A stretch of DNA of 64,000 nt from Malachius bipustulatus (taxonomy: Eukaryota > Arthropoda > Insecta > Coleoptera > Melyridae). Under the pieces are notes generated by a model. That model searched no databases. It saw nothing but the letters and a program-made list of their open reading frames with translations, and was not told the DNA's origin. The stretch's first letter is position 1, and the number at the start of each line of letters is the position of its first letter. The position numbers were made by a program, and so were the translations under genes. Positions 13,111-25,636 of the stretch are shown piece after piece. The stretch covers positions 39,278,012 to 39,342,011 of the forward strand of contig OU342630.1 of NCBI GenBank assembly GCA_910589415.1, written 5' to 3'.

Positions 13111-14398
13111 AGCTATTTATGATATTGGTGTTAAAAGTGAAGTTTTATTTTGTGAGTGAAAAGGTTTGTGAAATGAGCGAAGCGTAGCGGAGCGAATTTT
13201 ACAAATTCACGAACATATAATAAAATCACTTTTAAGACGAATATCATACAATGGTTTTTGTAAAACTGCTCTATTTCGATAATAAAATAGATGAATTTAG
13301 AATGACACAACTTCAAATTGCATTTTAAAATATTACAGATCAGTACAAGTAGTGTACTATGCATAGAAACCGTTGTCGACGCTATGGTTACTAACAAATA
13401 AAGCGTGCATACAAATAAAAGAGATGCCATAATAATAATTATTATTGATTGCAATTTCTGAACAATTATTATTGTCTTGAATTCTTGACTAGGTACTTAT
13501 TTTTTTATTAATATGTTTGCCAGTAATAAAAAAAATATGAAAAAATCTTACTACCTATAATTTTGTCTGATTTCGTCATGAGAAAATGTAGTTTAAAAAG
13601 AGAATGTAAGTAAGTACAGATAAAGTAGATAGAATTACTTTTAACACGAGTGTTGTAATGTACTTTTAACACTAGTGTTAAAAGTACTTTTAACACGCTT
13701 CCATTTAAACAATCACTTTTAACACTGTCAGCTGTCGTTAAAAGTGATGTATGTGTCTTTTAATGGCAGTTGCACAAAAACATTTTTTTGTGCCATTGAA
13801 GCCCATGGAAGCGGGTTAAAAAAATTTGTAACAGTGTTAAAAATAAATTACAACACTCGTGTTAAAAGTAATTCTATCTACTTTATCTGTACTTACTTAC
13901 ATTCTCTTTTTAAACTACATTTTCTCATGACGAAATCAGACAAAATTATAGGTAAGTAATAAGATTTTTTCATATTCTTTTTATTACTGGCAAACATATT
14001 AATAAAAAATAAGTACCTAGTCAAGAATTCAAGACAATAATAATTGTTCAGAAATTGCAAATAATAATAATTATTATGACATCTCTTTTATTTGTATGCA
14101 CGCATTTGTTAGTAACCATAGCGTCAGCAACGGTTGCTATTGCATAGTACACTACTTGTACTTACTTGTCTGTAATATTTTAAAATGCAATTTGAAGTTG
14201 AGTGTCATTCTAAATTCATCAATTTTATTATCAAAATAGAGCAGTTTTACAAAAACCATTGTATGATATTCGTCTTAAAAGTGATTTTATTTTGTTCGTG
14301 AATTTGTAAAATTCGCTCCGCTACGCTTCGCTCATTTCACAAACCTTTTCACTAACAAAATAAAACTTCACTTCTAACATTAATATCATAAATAGCTA
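13111..14398. mobile_element. Foldback element with ~500 bp inverted arms, copy B
   Basis: Same element as 1300-2529. Left arm 13111-13700 and right arm 13840-14398 are inverted copies; the termini AGCTATTTAT/ATAAATAGCT are intact. The ACTTTTAACAC-rich centre is somewhat shorter than in copy A. Confidence 0.8.
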
Positions 14399-15589
14399 TT
14401 AAATTTGTTTTACCGCCGCATATGTTTCATCAATGAACTATGAATTATCAGCCGCGCTTCTTAGTTTTTTGTCGTTTCAATTGACTTTGTATAAACTCTA
14501 CTTTAAAAGTTACCAAGTTTTTTTTGTGAACATAAAATCGCAACTTTCAAACATTAAGATGGTCTTTGATTGACTATACCACCATCGCAAGTTTCATCTT
14601 TTAGTTTTAAAAAGCAAGGTCGCAAGGTATATTTCTTTTAAATAAATTGCTATAATGCAAAAATACAGTCAGAAAATCTGAACACGATAATGTAAAAACA
14701 TACGTTTGTTCTATTTCAAAAAATTAACCGGGTAAAAATGGGACACCTGTACCTATACCTATAGCTGAAAATAATGTTGGCTTATGCATACGTAGGAATT
14801 TTAGTTTAAAAGTTCTGTGCTAAAATTGTTAAAATACCAAGAATTTATGAGGTGATCCAAGAATGGTTGATTGGCTATTATGCGGTTATTATACGAAACG
14901 CAGCTCGTAATGCTTGCGCTGGCGACTGTAAACACAGTTGCTCTCGGGTTAAATTATTTTACTGGAGAGGAGATTGAAGAGCTCGTGATGCTTATGAATT
15001 GATGTAAACATATCATCACTCAATGCACCGTTGCCAATTTTACCGGGACTCGAATAATCGGCTGTGCGTCTACAGGCTTCGAAAAATGCTCGACATATAC
15101 ACAATTATATACTAACGTGCGCCGCTCCCTCTGTAGAACGTTTCGTTGAACTATGTCGCGTATGTTTTAGGGTACCCCGGTGTCAAAGTGATGCCCTGGG
15201 CAAAATTTATCCAACGTTTCCACCGATAGATGGCCATGCTGTACGACGTTTATACACGTTAAAATTTTCGAAGCCCGAAGTCGGGCTTCACATGGTAGGT
15301 CCAGGCTTCGAATACTCAACTGAACATAGCATTTTAGGCTTCGTATGGGCTCTTAATATGTCTATATATATATATCGTGGGCAGGTGAATTTTGGAAAAC
15401 CACTTTTTCGTGATCTGGGGGTCATGATCGGTGGACATTTGATGAGTTTGGGTGATTTTCGAAAAGTGATGTCGTCCTCAATAGTGTATTTTTTTATTAA
15501 AAAATACACTAAAAATTTTTTATTTATTTTTAGAAGTTTAACATTTTTTTGTTTTTATGATTTTTTTTTATACCGAACAACATAAAAAA

Positions 15590-15915
15590 ATAATATGGCG
15601 GTCATAAGAAAAACGAAAGTTGACTATGAAAATTCTGGGATCTAGTCGGCTTTGAAAATTTTTGAAATGTCAGATGGGTACCTCTTGCTGACTTATGTAA
15701 GCCCACAAAAAATTATTTATTAATCTCCAATAATAAAAAAGATATGGAAAAAATGAGAAATCTCGATTTTTCAGTTTTTTCAGGATATTTCAGGAACGGT
15801 CACAGATATCTTGTATGTCTCGACGGAATCGAGATGGCCACAAAATTGCGCTCCTTTGGACTTCTTTAACCGACCCTGTATCCGTTAGCGTTAGGAGATA
15901 CATGGTGCACCCTGT
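15590..15915 (+). repeat. Dispersed MITE arm
   Basis: Very close to 7540-7925 (ATGGCGGTCATAAGAAAAAC, AAATTTTTGAAATGTCAGATG, CTCGACGGAATCGAGATGGC). It ends at ATGGTGCACCCTGTATA, the same terminus as the MITE at 7186-7928. Only one arm is present. Confidence 0.75.
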
Positions 15916-16609
15916 ATACTGTCGAGACGGCTACGATATAATCAACCCAAAATTTAAGGGTATCATTCATGTCATCTATCAGTCCACGTGTTCCACAGTA
16001 TCTTCTTTGAATTTTTAGTGACAGTAGCAGTTTTCGGATGGGAGCGCCATTTGTAATTTTTATAAATTAACACACTACGGTTCAGCAATAATGTAACTAA
16101 GAATGTAGCATGTAAATTATGGCGCAACAGTCATTAATAAATAAGTCATTAAACCAATACTGCGAACCTTGACTTTTGATATGTCGCTTTGACTGATATT
16201 TTCAAATAATAATTATTCATAGACCCCGTTGAATTTTCAGGAAATTTAATGGCTCCTGAGCGTAATAAGTATGCAATTATATTTAATACGCGCAATGAGT
16301 GTGCAAGTACCAGAAAACTTCAGTAAATCAACACGTCTCTGTAGAGATAATAAACGACCAAGCAGGATGCAGCGACCCAGGCCGTAATCATTGACAGGCT
16401 ATAATGAGTGAAGAAAATATTCTTTATGAATGCATACTTGCGAGATTATATTTCATATAATGCTCGTAGAAAGATTCAAATTTTTTTTTGCATTTATAAC
16501 ATTTCGATTATTCCAATCCATGAACCCTTTCCATGAAGTTAATAACTTCATTTTTACTATGCAAAAAAAATCAATATGCTGATGCAAAAGCCTAGATCAC
16601 AACTTCTAT
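15916..16609. other. Non-coding stretch, nothing recognised
   Basis: No convincing open frame, no repeat shared within the window and no RNA gene seen. Confidence 0.45.
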
Positions 16610-17512
16610 TGTTTTCTCGAAAAGTTCTTTTCTATGTTAACCGTGAATTTTGAATATTTTCCAACATGAATAATACGTAACAGCACTTTTCAACATACTT
16701 TTTACTTCTTTCACAAGCACCATCAACTGTTTTACGCACAGAAGAAATGAAATACATATGTCAAATCTTAAATAACTTAAAAAAGTCTGCCAGTAGGTAT
16801 TTTATACAAACCACGCTTGATAATATTACACTATTAAATTTATGTATAATTAAACTAATCAGCACTTTTATATTATGTAAAATAAAATGTAGTTAAGTAA
16901 TTTTTCACAAAAAGTACTAATTTTTTCACTTCTGAACGCTTTACAACTTCTAGTTGTTGGGTACTGTTAATGTTTAAAGATTGAGTCACTACACACCTCT
17001 GGATGGTTCGGATTTCAGTTCCTAGGATTCCTCACTGAAAATATGCACCAATAACCTGTTTCAAACTGCGAGTATCTGGCAATTTCACAAACAACCTAAT
17101 TACAGATATAAACATCTATGAATACTTATAGTCAATCATGCAACTGAGGAAATGTTACTTTTAATGATATTTATTATGAGATATTAAAACCAATTTTTTT
17201 ATTTCTATAGTTAATAAGCTTAAAACTTGTAAGCTCTAATAAGGATAGACGCAGGTGTACCGGGTGGGCAACTAAAAATGGACGCCGACCATATCTCTGA
17301 AACGAATCGTCGCACAAGTTTAAGGAGAAAATTTTATTAGGAATTGTCCTGAAATATCCTGGAAAATCGAAAAATCGGGATTCTTTATTTTAGGCCTTTT
17401 TATTATTTGAAATACAAGCAATTATTTTTGGGGGTTTACACAAGTCATCATTAGCAATTTTGAAAAATTTTAAAAGCCGACTAGATTCCAGGGTTTTCAT
17501 ATACATTAATGT
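16610..17512 (+). repeat. Dispersed ~900 bp repeat (partner 48072-48963)
   Basis: Aligns over its length with 48072-48963, from TTCTATGTTAACCGTGAATT to GACTAGATTCCAGGGT. At 17256 it contains the terminus TACCGGGTGGGCAACTAA, which resembles the ends of the palindromic MITE at 40915-41777. The repeat is therefore a composite that was copied after that terminus had arrived. Confidence 0.8.
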
Positions 17513-17762
17513 AAATATAAGAGAAGACCACTATACAGTGCTCTGCAATAATTGTTCAAAATACTGGGAATTACTAAGTGAAATATCTGTAATCTCTTGG
17601 TTGGCGGACTATGTTTGAAGTATAATATTTTGTGCTCGAAGATTCATAGTTCAGTTCTCACCGGTCGGTCGAATGCTACGCATATAAAATCGAGTGGTTT
17701 AAAATTGGCTAGTAGTGAAGAGCAAATAAAGTGAAATCAGATTACTTAAATCTCATACTTAA

Positions 17763-18626
17763 ATGAGCAAAGATAGTGAGCCCCCTGATAGGGGCAAAAC
17801 GTTGCAGGAAAACTGGTTAAATTTATTAGATGAAAATACGGAACAGAGAATGGAAACGGAGACGATTTACAACGATAGATACAGGGATCAGGAACCACAA
17901 GTAAGAAACTTTTTGGAAGAGTTGGGTAGGTTAAGTGAGAAATCTAGTATTAAATACAATAATGAAAGTGGATATAAATCTATTGGTCAACGGTAATAAT
18001 AGAGTTGAAAATAATGTCGATCTGATTAATATAATTGTTCGCCTTCAATAAGTCCGTCAGATAAAAAATCTGACGATTAACTTATCTCAAGGCCGATTAA
18101 CAAATATGAAAATCATATGGTAGGTCCATTCTTTGTTTATGTTAAAGGAATTAACGGTAAAAATATAGGAAGAGCAAATAAAATATGCACGGCTAGATTA
18201 ATTAATAGATTAGTGCCGGATATTCAGGAAAATATTTTAAACATAACAAGTGTAGGGATAAATCTCATAAAAATAGAACTAAACTCGTCAAAAAGTGTTA
18301 ATCTTCTGGTAGAGTCTGAGAGTTTAAAAAGGAACGATTACTTACCGTTTGTACCGCAATACTTAACAGCCAGAACGGGTATCATACGCCATATAGACAT
18401 AGAATTGACGGAGACCGAACTTGAACAATTAATAAGTCCTTTGGGGTATCAAAAATTTAAGGTAACATATGTACGAAGAATGAACCGAAGGATGTTGAGG
18501 AGGATAATATCAAATATGTACCCACACAGTACACAGCCAATAATGGTGTCGTTTAGGGGTAATATATACTACCAAAAAAAGTATCAATCAATAGAGAAGA
18601 TAATATTCGAGGTGGAACCTTATATA
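17763..18626 (+). pseudogene. LINE ORF1, N-terminal part (Gag-like, broken)
   Basis: ORF1 of the I-like element encodes an RNA-binding, Gag-like protein that would package the element RNA. The first piece (17763-17996, from an ATG) is an acidic, low-complexity leader ending in a stop. After a short gap with frameshift, 18117-18626 reads through a region containing GPFFVYVKGINGKNIG, RIINRL-like and RTGIIRHIDIELTETEL, followed by RRMNRR and TQPIMVSFRGN. This layout is typical of I/R1-type ORF1 proteins upstream of CCHC knuckles. The frame stops at the mariner insertion after VEPYI. The reading frame resumes, in phase, beyond the insertion at 19574. Inactive because of the gap, the frameshift and the insertion. 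Confidence 0.8.
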
Positions 18627-19571
18627 TAGGGTTTTCCAACAAGAGGTGTTATTTAGGTATTCAAAGAAAAAGGCCATTTTTTGAGATAAATGATCGGATG
18701 TCTATTTCATAATAAAGAGGAAGGTATATGCCGTTAATAATGAAAAACAACATCAGCCAAATGGCCACCAGGACCATATCCTTTTCATGAAATTTTCCAT
18801 AACCAAATCGCAAAGTGGCTGCCCTATGTCTTCGATAGCCTCACGAATTCCATCTTTGAGGTCTTGAATCGACGCTGGGCTGTTGGCGTACACCTTATCT
18901 TTCACGTAGCCCCAAAGGAAGAAGTCGCAAGGTGTTAAATCAAAAGATCTCGGAGGCCAATTGTGATCACCTCTTCCAGAGATAACACGGTCCGGAAACT
19001 TTTCCCGTAAAAGAGCAATGGTTTCATTGCTCGTGTGGCACGTAGCGCCGTCTTGTTGAAAGTAAACGTTGTCCAGATCAATACCATCCAACTCCGACCA
19101 TAAAAAATCATTAATCATCTCTCGATAGCGCAATCCATTCACCGTAACTGTTGACCCAACCTCATTTTCGAAAAAGTAAGGTCCAATGACCCCGCCGGAC
19201 CATAAACCGCACCAAACAGTCACACGTTGAGGATGGAGAGGCTTCTCAACAATAACTCTTGGGTTTTCTGAGCCCCAGATAGGTACGGCAATTTTGTTTG
19301 TTGACGTAGCCACCGAGGTGGAAATGGGCCTCATCAGTCAAAATGATTTTTGACCCAAAAATGCTTTAGTTTTGCGAACTGTGACTGCAAGATTTTCACC
19401 ATTTTTGTAGTAAATTTTAATAATTTCAATGCGTTGTTGAAGCGTGTATCGTTCCATTTTTAGTAATGGCGTAGTTTCTACTTGTCAAATGTCAAAGAAT
19501 AAAAGCTTCAAAAGTGACAGCTACCGAAATACCGGGTGATTCAAAATAACACCTCTTGTTGGAAAACCCTT
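18627..19571 (-). mobile_element. Mariner (DD41D) element nested in LINE ORF1
   Basis: Terminal inverted repeats run for about 27 bp: left TAGGGTTTTCCAACAAGAGG, right the complement of AAGGGTTTTCCAACAAGAGG. TA lies on both sides (18625-18626 and 19572-19573). With this boundary choice, removing the element and one TA keeps the ORF1 frame open, which supports the call. At 945 bp it is shorter than full-length mariners (about 1.2-1.3 kb) and carries a deleted transposase gene on the minus strand. Confidence 0.9.
18753..19457 (-). pseudogene. Mariner transposase, DD41D type, internally deleted
   Basis: The gene starts at an ATG at 19457 (MERYTLQQRIEIIKIYYKNG, a typical mariner N terminus). It then jumps to the catalytic core near LTDEAHFHLGGYVNK, so most of the helix-turn-helix DNA-binding region is deleted. 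A frameshift follows, and the rest reads from about 19300 to 18753. The first catalytic Asp sits in the TDEAHF motif, the second in QQDGATCH. The third is the last Asp of DLTPCDFFLWG, with 41 residues between the second and third, which defines the DD41D group. The core is otherwise well kept. The protein would have cut and joined DNA at TA sites; with this deletion and frameshift it cannot be active. Confidence 0.88.
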
Positions 19572-19573
19572 TA

Positions 19574-20226
19574 CAAAAAGTTAGGCAATGTCTTAAATGT
19601 CTGAGATATGGACATCTGAGCACTACGTGCAAGGGCAAGGAAAGATGCAGCAACTGTGGTCGGGAACACGCAAATAAAGACTGTAATAAGAGTGAAACCT
19701 TCCACTGCATATTGTGGGAGACCACTCCGCAACAGACAGAAAAAATTGTCCAGAGTTCGCTAAACAAAAACAAATCAAACATATAATGGGCACAGAGAAC
19801 TTGTCTTACAATGATGCAAGGAATAAATATAAGGTGTCATACGCGACTTTCTCACAAGAGACGAAATCACCAAAAACTATTTCAAAAAACAAATTCACGA
19901 GCCCCCATACATTTCTCCCACCTGAGACAGGACCAACAAAACGGAAAAAGATGGACAGTAACAAAGACCCAGATCCAGTTCTACAACTGCACAAACAAAT
20001 ACTCCAGACCCCTTACGTATCAACAACTCCAATAATAAATCCATACCACCCCAACTATACAGCGATACAACTTCGAGAAAAACAAGTTATAACTCAAACA
20101 CTAACAACATTTTTAGTAGAAATACTATACAAACTGGAAAAAAAAATACTAAACACAGATCAAATAAACCAAATGATAGGGACAAAGCTGCACGAGATTC
20201 TAAACATTCCACAACATTCAATATAA
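19574..20226 (+). pseudogene. LINE ORF1, C-terminal part with CCHC zinc knuckles
   Basis: Continuation of ORF1 after the mariner insertion. Two knuckles, CLKCLRYGHLSTTC and CSNCGREHANKDC, sit in one frame (to about 19710). A third, CxxWGDHSATDRKNCPEF-like, needs a shift into the frame of 19714-20226. After it comes a typical IKHIMGTENLSYNDARNKY segment and a Lys/Pro/Thr-rich tail that runs to the stop six bases before ORF2. Three knuckles followed by this segment are known from I and R1 clade ORF1 proteins. They bind nucleic acid and help target the RNA particle. The frameshift makes this a pseudogene. Confidence 0.85.
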
Positions 20227-20231
20227 ACTTT

Positions 20232-23200
20232 ATGCAATGGAACTGTAGGTCAATAGTAAAAAACAAGGGATATCTAGAAAAAATTGTGGATGAAGAAAAT
20301 ATTAATATAGTGATTTTAAGTGAAACTTGGCTAAAACCACACTATAATTTCAAATTAAACGGTTTCAATATAATTAGGGCACATAGAAACCACGGCTACG
20401 CCGGAGCTGCTATTCTGATTAATCAAAAAATTCCTTTTTATCCAATAAATATCCTATAAACTGGAAAATACAATGTGTACAGGTGCGAAAATAGTCGGTA
20501 TAAATAAAGATGTTAATATACAGGGTGTTTCATTAATCAGTGCAGAAAATTCAACTGAAGATTCCTTGCTGAATTTTAAGGGGGGTTTGTCATAAAAAAA
20601 AAATTTCTTAAAGCCTCCCCTAAGAAGTTACAGCCCCTTAAAGTAGGGTAAAAAATTCACATTTATCGATTTTTTTCCGAAATGACTTGAAATAAAAAAA
20701 AATACGGCTAGGTATTCGAATACTACTACCATGAAGTCTCCATAATTACATAATTTTATGCACCCTTGTTCTCTGCAAGGGTGTGAATCATACTACCCCT
20801 AACCTTTTTTTTTCATAACTTTTTTCCTAATAATTTTTTTTTCATCTTTAAATTCACACTTTGGAGGGCCAGTTCAATTGAAAAGAAATTTGTCTCTTAA
20901 AAATTTCACGAAAACTCAATAATTTTCCACTAAATAAATAAAAAGGGCATGTATTCAAGAAAATTGTGCCCATTTTGAGCACTGTCTTAACAAAATATTT
21001 TGAATTTAAATTAAATTGATTGTGTTTATTGTTAATTATGTTTTTTGTGTTATTTAATGTTGTTTTAATTCTATAATATTTTCCGTATTTTACATATTTA
21101 CATATTTTTATAAATTTGTATGTAAGATCACACTGTTGTAATTTATGTAAGTCCGCTTATTTTATTTCTTTAGTGGAAAAGTATTGAGTTTCCGTGAAAT
21201 TTTTTAAAGACAATTTTTTTTCCAATTGAACTGGCCCTCCAAAGTGTAAATTTAAAAATAGAATAAAAATATTAGGAAAAAAGTTCTGGAAAAAAAACTT
21301 TTAGGGGTAGTATGACTCACACCCTTGCAGAGAACAAGGGTGGATAAAATTATGTAATTATGGAGGCTACATGGTAGTAGTATTCGAATACCTAGCCGTC
21401 TTTTTTTTATTTCAAGTCATTTCGGAAAAAAATCGATAAATGTGAATTTTTTACCCTACTTTAAGGAGCTGTAACTTCTTAGGGGAGGCTTTAAGAAAAA
21501 AATTTTTTATGACAAACCCCCTCTTAAAATTCAGCAAGGAATCTCCAGTTCAATTTTCTGCACTGATTAATGAAACACCCTGTATACTCAATATACGTTC
21601 CCCCAAACACTAGAATATCATCCGAAAATGGGGAAACTTTTTCAGATCATTGAAGAGACCTTTCATACCTAGGGGACGATTTTAACGCCCACCTTCAAAC
21701 CTGGGGATGTACAGAGTCAGACTACCAAGGAAATAATTTACTGTCAGCTTTGGAAGATGAAAACATAATTTTTCTAAATGATGGCTCCCCAACGCTTCTA
21801 TTAAATCCATTAAGTAGAACAAAATCAGCAATAGACCTAACATTAGTATCACCCAGTATTTCTCCGACGTTAAACTGGACAGTTCTTGACGAAACACTAG
21901 GTTCAAATCACTTTGTAGTTAAAGTTAATAGTTCAATCAATTGCTCGGACTAAGAAGATAAAGATTATAGGAGATGGAATCTCAGCAAAGCAGATTGGAA
22001 ACTTTTCTCTATGGAACTTTGTAAACTTATAACTTCAAACCAGGAAGAGGATTGGGACTATGATACATTTGTCGAGTTCCTAAACGAAGCATCCAACAAG
22101 TCTATCCCTCGGAGGTCCCAGGCTACCAATCCGAAGTTTTGCAAACCTTGGTGGAACGAAAATTGCAAATCCGCTATTGAGAATCAAAGGAAATCATTGA
22201 AGGACTACAAAAGAACTCCAAATCTTGAAAACTTCATCAAGTACAAAAGAAATATGACCCTTGCAAAAAGGGTAATTCTAAATAGCAAAAGAGAATGCTG
22301 GCGGGAGTACTGTAATTCATTAAATAGAAACACGCCTATAAAAGAAATATGGACAAAGGTGAAAAGAATTAAAAGCACATATGCTCTTTCAAGGTCAACA
22401 CCAAACCAGGCACTATTACAAAATGAATTTTTTTACAAACTGGCTCCATGTTGGGTCCCGGGGAGAATTTGAAAATCAATTACCAAAACGCTGAAGTTAG
22501 TAGTACGGCACATGAATTGCTAGACAATTTTTCACGAAAGGAATTGGAAATAAGTTTGCAAAACAGAATAAATAGCTCTCCAGGTCTGGATAATATACAT
22601 TATCCCATGTTATATAATCTAGGATACACGGCCAAGGGAAAATTACTGAACATATTAAACCAAATATGGCAAAAAGGAGAAATTCGAAAAGACTGCAAAA
22701 AATACCTTATTATACCTATAGCAAAACCGAACAAAGACCCAAACCTGGCTTCCTCCTATAGAGGAATTGGTCTGACATTATGTGTGTTGAAAACTTTTGA
22801 GCGAATGATAAAAAATAGACTGGAAAAGTGGCTGGAAATAAATAAAAAAACTATCTGAAACCCAATATGGATTTAGAAAGAATAGGTCTACAATGGAAAA
22901 TGTAGCGCATTTAGTCTGCGATATCTATGAATCCTTTTCAAACACTAACAATCTGGTTGCTCTATTTGTTGATGTTGAAGGGCCTATGATAATGTAAATC
23001 TAAAAATACTTCACAATAAGATGACAACGATTGGAATCCCTCCAGAGTTCTCGAATAGAATAACAAGCCTCTATCAGGACAGAGAAGTTTTCTTGAAAAT
23101 CAGTGGAGAAATAATCGGACCCAGAGTGGTCAATATTGGATTACCACAGGGTGGCATCATTAGCCCCATACTGTATCTGGTTTATACTCACGAGATAGAC

Positions 23201-23985
23201 TCCTATGTTGATGGTATAGTATAGAGGTACATACTACAATTTGCGGATGATATATGTATGCATGTGCTATGCAAAGAATTGCAGATTAGAAGACGGAATC
23301 AACAAAATGAACACGGAGGTAGCCGGCTTGAGAGGCTGCTTATCTGACCTAGGTCTTCAGATATCTGAAAAAAAATCAAAAGTATGTATATTTTCAAGAA
23401 ACCACCAAAACAGTCCGGAGAGAATAAATTTGGATGACATAGAATTCGTGATAAAATCCAATACCTATAACATATTTAGGAATAACATTAGATAAAAAAT
23501 TGTTGGGGAAAAATCATCTGGAACGATTTTAAGCCAAATTGTAAAAGTCAACCAATATTTTAAGAGCTACATGCCACACTAAATGGGGAACAGATCCATC
23601 AACAGCATTAATGATCTATCGAACATACATTAGAGCCATAGCGGATTACGGATCCATTCTATATGATCAAACGGCCAAAACACATCTAAATAAAGTCAAT
23701 ACAGCTCAAAATAAATGTATTAGACTAATACTCGGGACCTTAAGATCTACCCCGATAACAAATATGATGAGCGAAATAGGAGAAATGCCTCTCAAATACA
23801 GAAGGAGAAATCTCACAAATCGATTTGTACTAAAGTTATTCAGTCACAACAGTAGTACTTTAATAGACAAAATACATCGACTATACATTGCAGACCTGAC
23901 ACAAAACTATGGGCAGAAGAAAAAGTCCCCACTATTGACTGAGGTATATGGGGAACTGGTAGAATTTACGGTAGCAATACTTTGA
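20232..23985 (+). pseudogene. LINE ORF2: endonuclease and reverse transcriptase, multiply broken
   Basis: The start (MQWNCRSIVKNKGYLEKI, VILSETWLKP) is the N terminus of an AP-type endonuclease. It is interrupted at 20520 by a MITE. After 21585 it resumes with YVPPNTRISS, GDDFNAHLQTWG and SAIDLTLVSPSI, the C-terminal endonuclease motifs. A linker with PWWNENCKSAIENQRKSLK follows. Reverse transcriptase: SSYRGIGLTLCVLKTFERMI, then TQYGFRKNRSTMENV. The first catalytic box has lost a base, so VDVEGAYDN-like sequence reads VDVEGP and shifts frame. Then GLPQGGIISPILY, and FADDICM in another frame from what follows. The thumb and C-terminal region (ADYGSILYDQTAKTHLNKV) runs to 23985. In life it would nick DNA and prime reverse transcription; here at least four frame breaks and one insertion disable it. 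Confidence 0.87.
20521..21582. mobile_element. Palindromic MITE inside the LINE endonuclease
   Basis: Ends are CAGGGTGTTTCATTAATCAG and its complement, with TA on each side (20519-20520, 21583-21584). Arms of about 420 bp (20521-20945 and 21165-21582) are near-perfect inverted copies around an AT-rich spacer. No coding sequence. Mariner-type by target site and end sequence (inference). Confidence 0.92.
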
Positions 23986-24429
23986 AGTTAAAATGTGTAA
24001 AAATATTTCTTCAGTTTATTAGTTATCTGAGTTATTTTCCGTTATCAGAAGAAGTTAGAAGATGGGTCGGTGGATATTCGTGTTTTAAGGAGATTTTTAA
24101 GTACTACCGGTGATCGGAAATAATTAATTATTGTGATACAATTCAATTACTTGATTATTTATAATCTAATATTGGAGCAACTATGGTATGCGTGTGTAAA
24201 CAATGTAACGTAGTCGTTACACCGACCTTGCAAGCTTTAAAGTGTGCTGCATTTAAAAAAAAAACATAACTTTGATATGCCACTCTGTCATATGGGACCC
24301 TCTGTATACTCCAAACTATTTTAAATTATGGCCATTGTACTTGAATTCACAAAAATTTTTTTTTTTTTTAATCCATCGTTTGGCCTACAGAGACCGCTTC
24401 GAATGAGCTGCGACATCCTGTATATTGCC
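23986..24429. repeat. Mosaic of MITE termini
   Basis: Contains right-hand termini GGGACCCTCTGTATA (24290-24306) and GCGACATCCTGTATA (24409-24423), each like the CCCTGTA ends of the palindromic MITEs. The left partners were not found. There is no gene. Confidence 0.45.
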
Positions 24430-24757
24430 ACCTACTAAATGTAGACAGTTATTAAATTCAAAAAAATTCTAATTCTTTGTAACTCAAAAACAAATTAATT
24501 ATGTATACCGCAACTGTTAAAACCATTATTATTGGATCTTTTCAGGAAACATGAAAATACATAAAAATACAGGTTGTCCTATTTAAAAATATAGGCAATG
24601 TTGTCATTACTGAGTCAAGGAACACCTTGTACAATTTTTTTTAGATCAATAGAAAGTTAATTACATAAATTACAAAATTGACCTGTTTTTGCAAAAATTT
24701 TTTAACTCAAAAACTGAAAAATTTATCGGACCGTTGCCAGACTTTCTGCGCACCCGG
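24430..24757 (-). repeat. Single arm of the 42020 MITE family
   Basis: Reverse complement of 42020-42260. It shares the CGGACCGTTGCCAGACTTTC and TTGACCTGTTTTTGCA motifs and ends GCGCACCCGG followed by TA. The other arm is missing. Confidence 0.75.
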
Positions 24758-24830
24758 TACAATCACAGTAAACAACTACGCTAATATGATATACCATGAA
24801 ACATTATTTTATCAACCCAATTTTCAAAGT

Positions 24831-25636
24831 AACAAGCAATAAGCAACTGGCAATACGCAACACACAATAATATTGCTAATAAGTATTTTACATAGAATTA
24901 AATTGGGGGTCTCATATTAGAGCAACTCGATATCGGTCGAATCAAAAATATTGCTGGTTGCGGGAATAATATTGCTAGCGATACGCCGTGCATGTTGAAA
25001 AGCAATAATTATTGCAGTTTTGCGAGTCGTGACGTACGAAGATTGTGCATTATTATTATTATTATATTATTATTATTATTACTTCTAGGGTAGGTTCAAA
25101 GCTCTTGCACTGAATCTTGCGCTTATTGTACCCGTTTGGATACTTATCTCATCAATCCCATCTCCCGAAAGTATTACTACGATTGTGCATAGATAACTAC
25201 GTTTTATTATTTTATATTATCAAAAACTGTTCGAAAAGGTCGGATGGTCCAGTTTTTTAAACAAAATTCGTAGAAATAGTGGAAGAATATCCCTGTATTT
25301 CCGATTTCGCGCGAAAGGACCACATCAAAAGAGAAGTGATCATTCGGTAGCAGTTTTGAAATCGGGTAGGATGATGGGCCTGAGTTCCCTTGGGCAGATG
25401 TTTCCTCCATGACTGATTAATTGAGTAAAAGCTGGGTGAACCCAATCTTCTTTTCGTTTGTCGTTTTTTTTCTTAAATGCCGCCACAGTAATATCATGTC
25501 ATCGGAGTCGTCAGATGACATGATGATCAGGGTTTCTGGCAATACTGTTGTTTCAATGTGAGAGAGAACCAAAATAATATTGCGTATTGCTTATTGACAG
25601 TTGCTTATTGCTTGTTGCCTCAGTGTGAGAGCCGCC
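24831..25636 (-). mobile_element. PIF/Harbinger-like non-autonomous element, copy 1
   Basis: Mirror image of copy 2 (25640-26461) for its whole length. The right end is AGTGTGAGAGCCGCC followed by TTA. The left end starts at ACAAGCAATAAGCAAC and lacks the outer ~22 bases of the terminus, so it is truncated. It contains (ATT)n runs at 25049-25080. TTA flanks and GGCGGCTCTCACACTGAGGC ends suggest PIF/Harbinger (3 bp TWA target). Confidence 0.8.

Larger units (their letters stand above)
11349..15363. repeat. Duplicated segment, copy B (partner 1-3497)
   Basis: Near-identical to 1-3497. It keeps about 565 bases (12264-12829) missing from copy A, and these contain a MITE arm homologous to the inverted stretch at 4391-4800. 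The stretch 15064-15352 matches 3202-3490 without a frame change. Confidence 0.9.
17650..24000 (+). mobile_element. Decayed I-like non-LTR retrotransposon with two nested insertions
   Basis: Two consecutive coding regions on the plus strand: ORF1 with an RRM-like region and zinc knuckles, then ORF2 with an AP-type endonuclease and a reverse transcriptase. ORF1 is split by a mariner copy at 18627-19571; the endonuclease is split by a palindromic MITE at 20521-21582. Several frameshifts and stops make it non-functional. The layout and ORF1 type fit the I/Jockey/R1 group; I-like is my best guess. The 5' end is uncertain (17520-17760) and the 3' end is lost: no RNase H, no poly(A) or microsatellite tail is recognisable past 23985. 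Confidence 0.85.
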
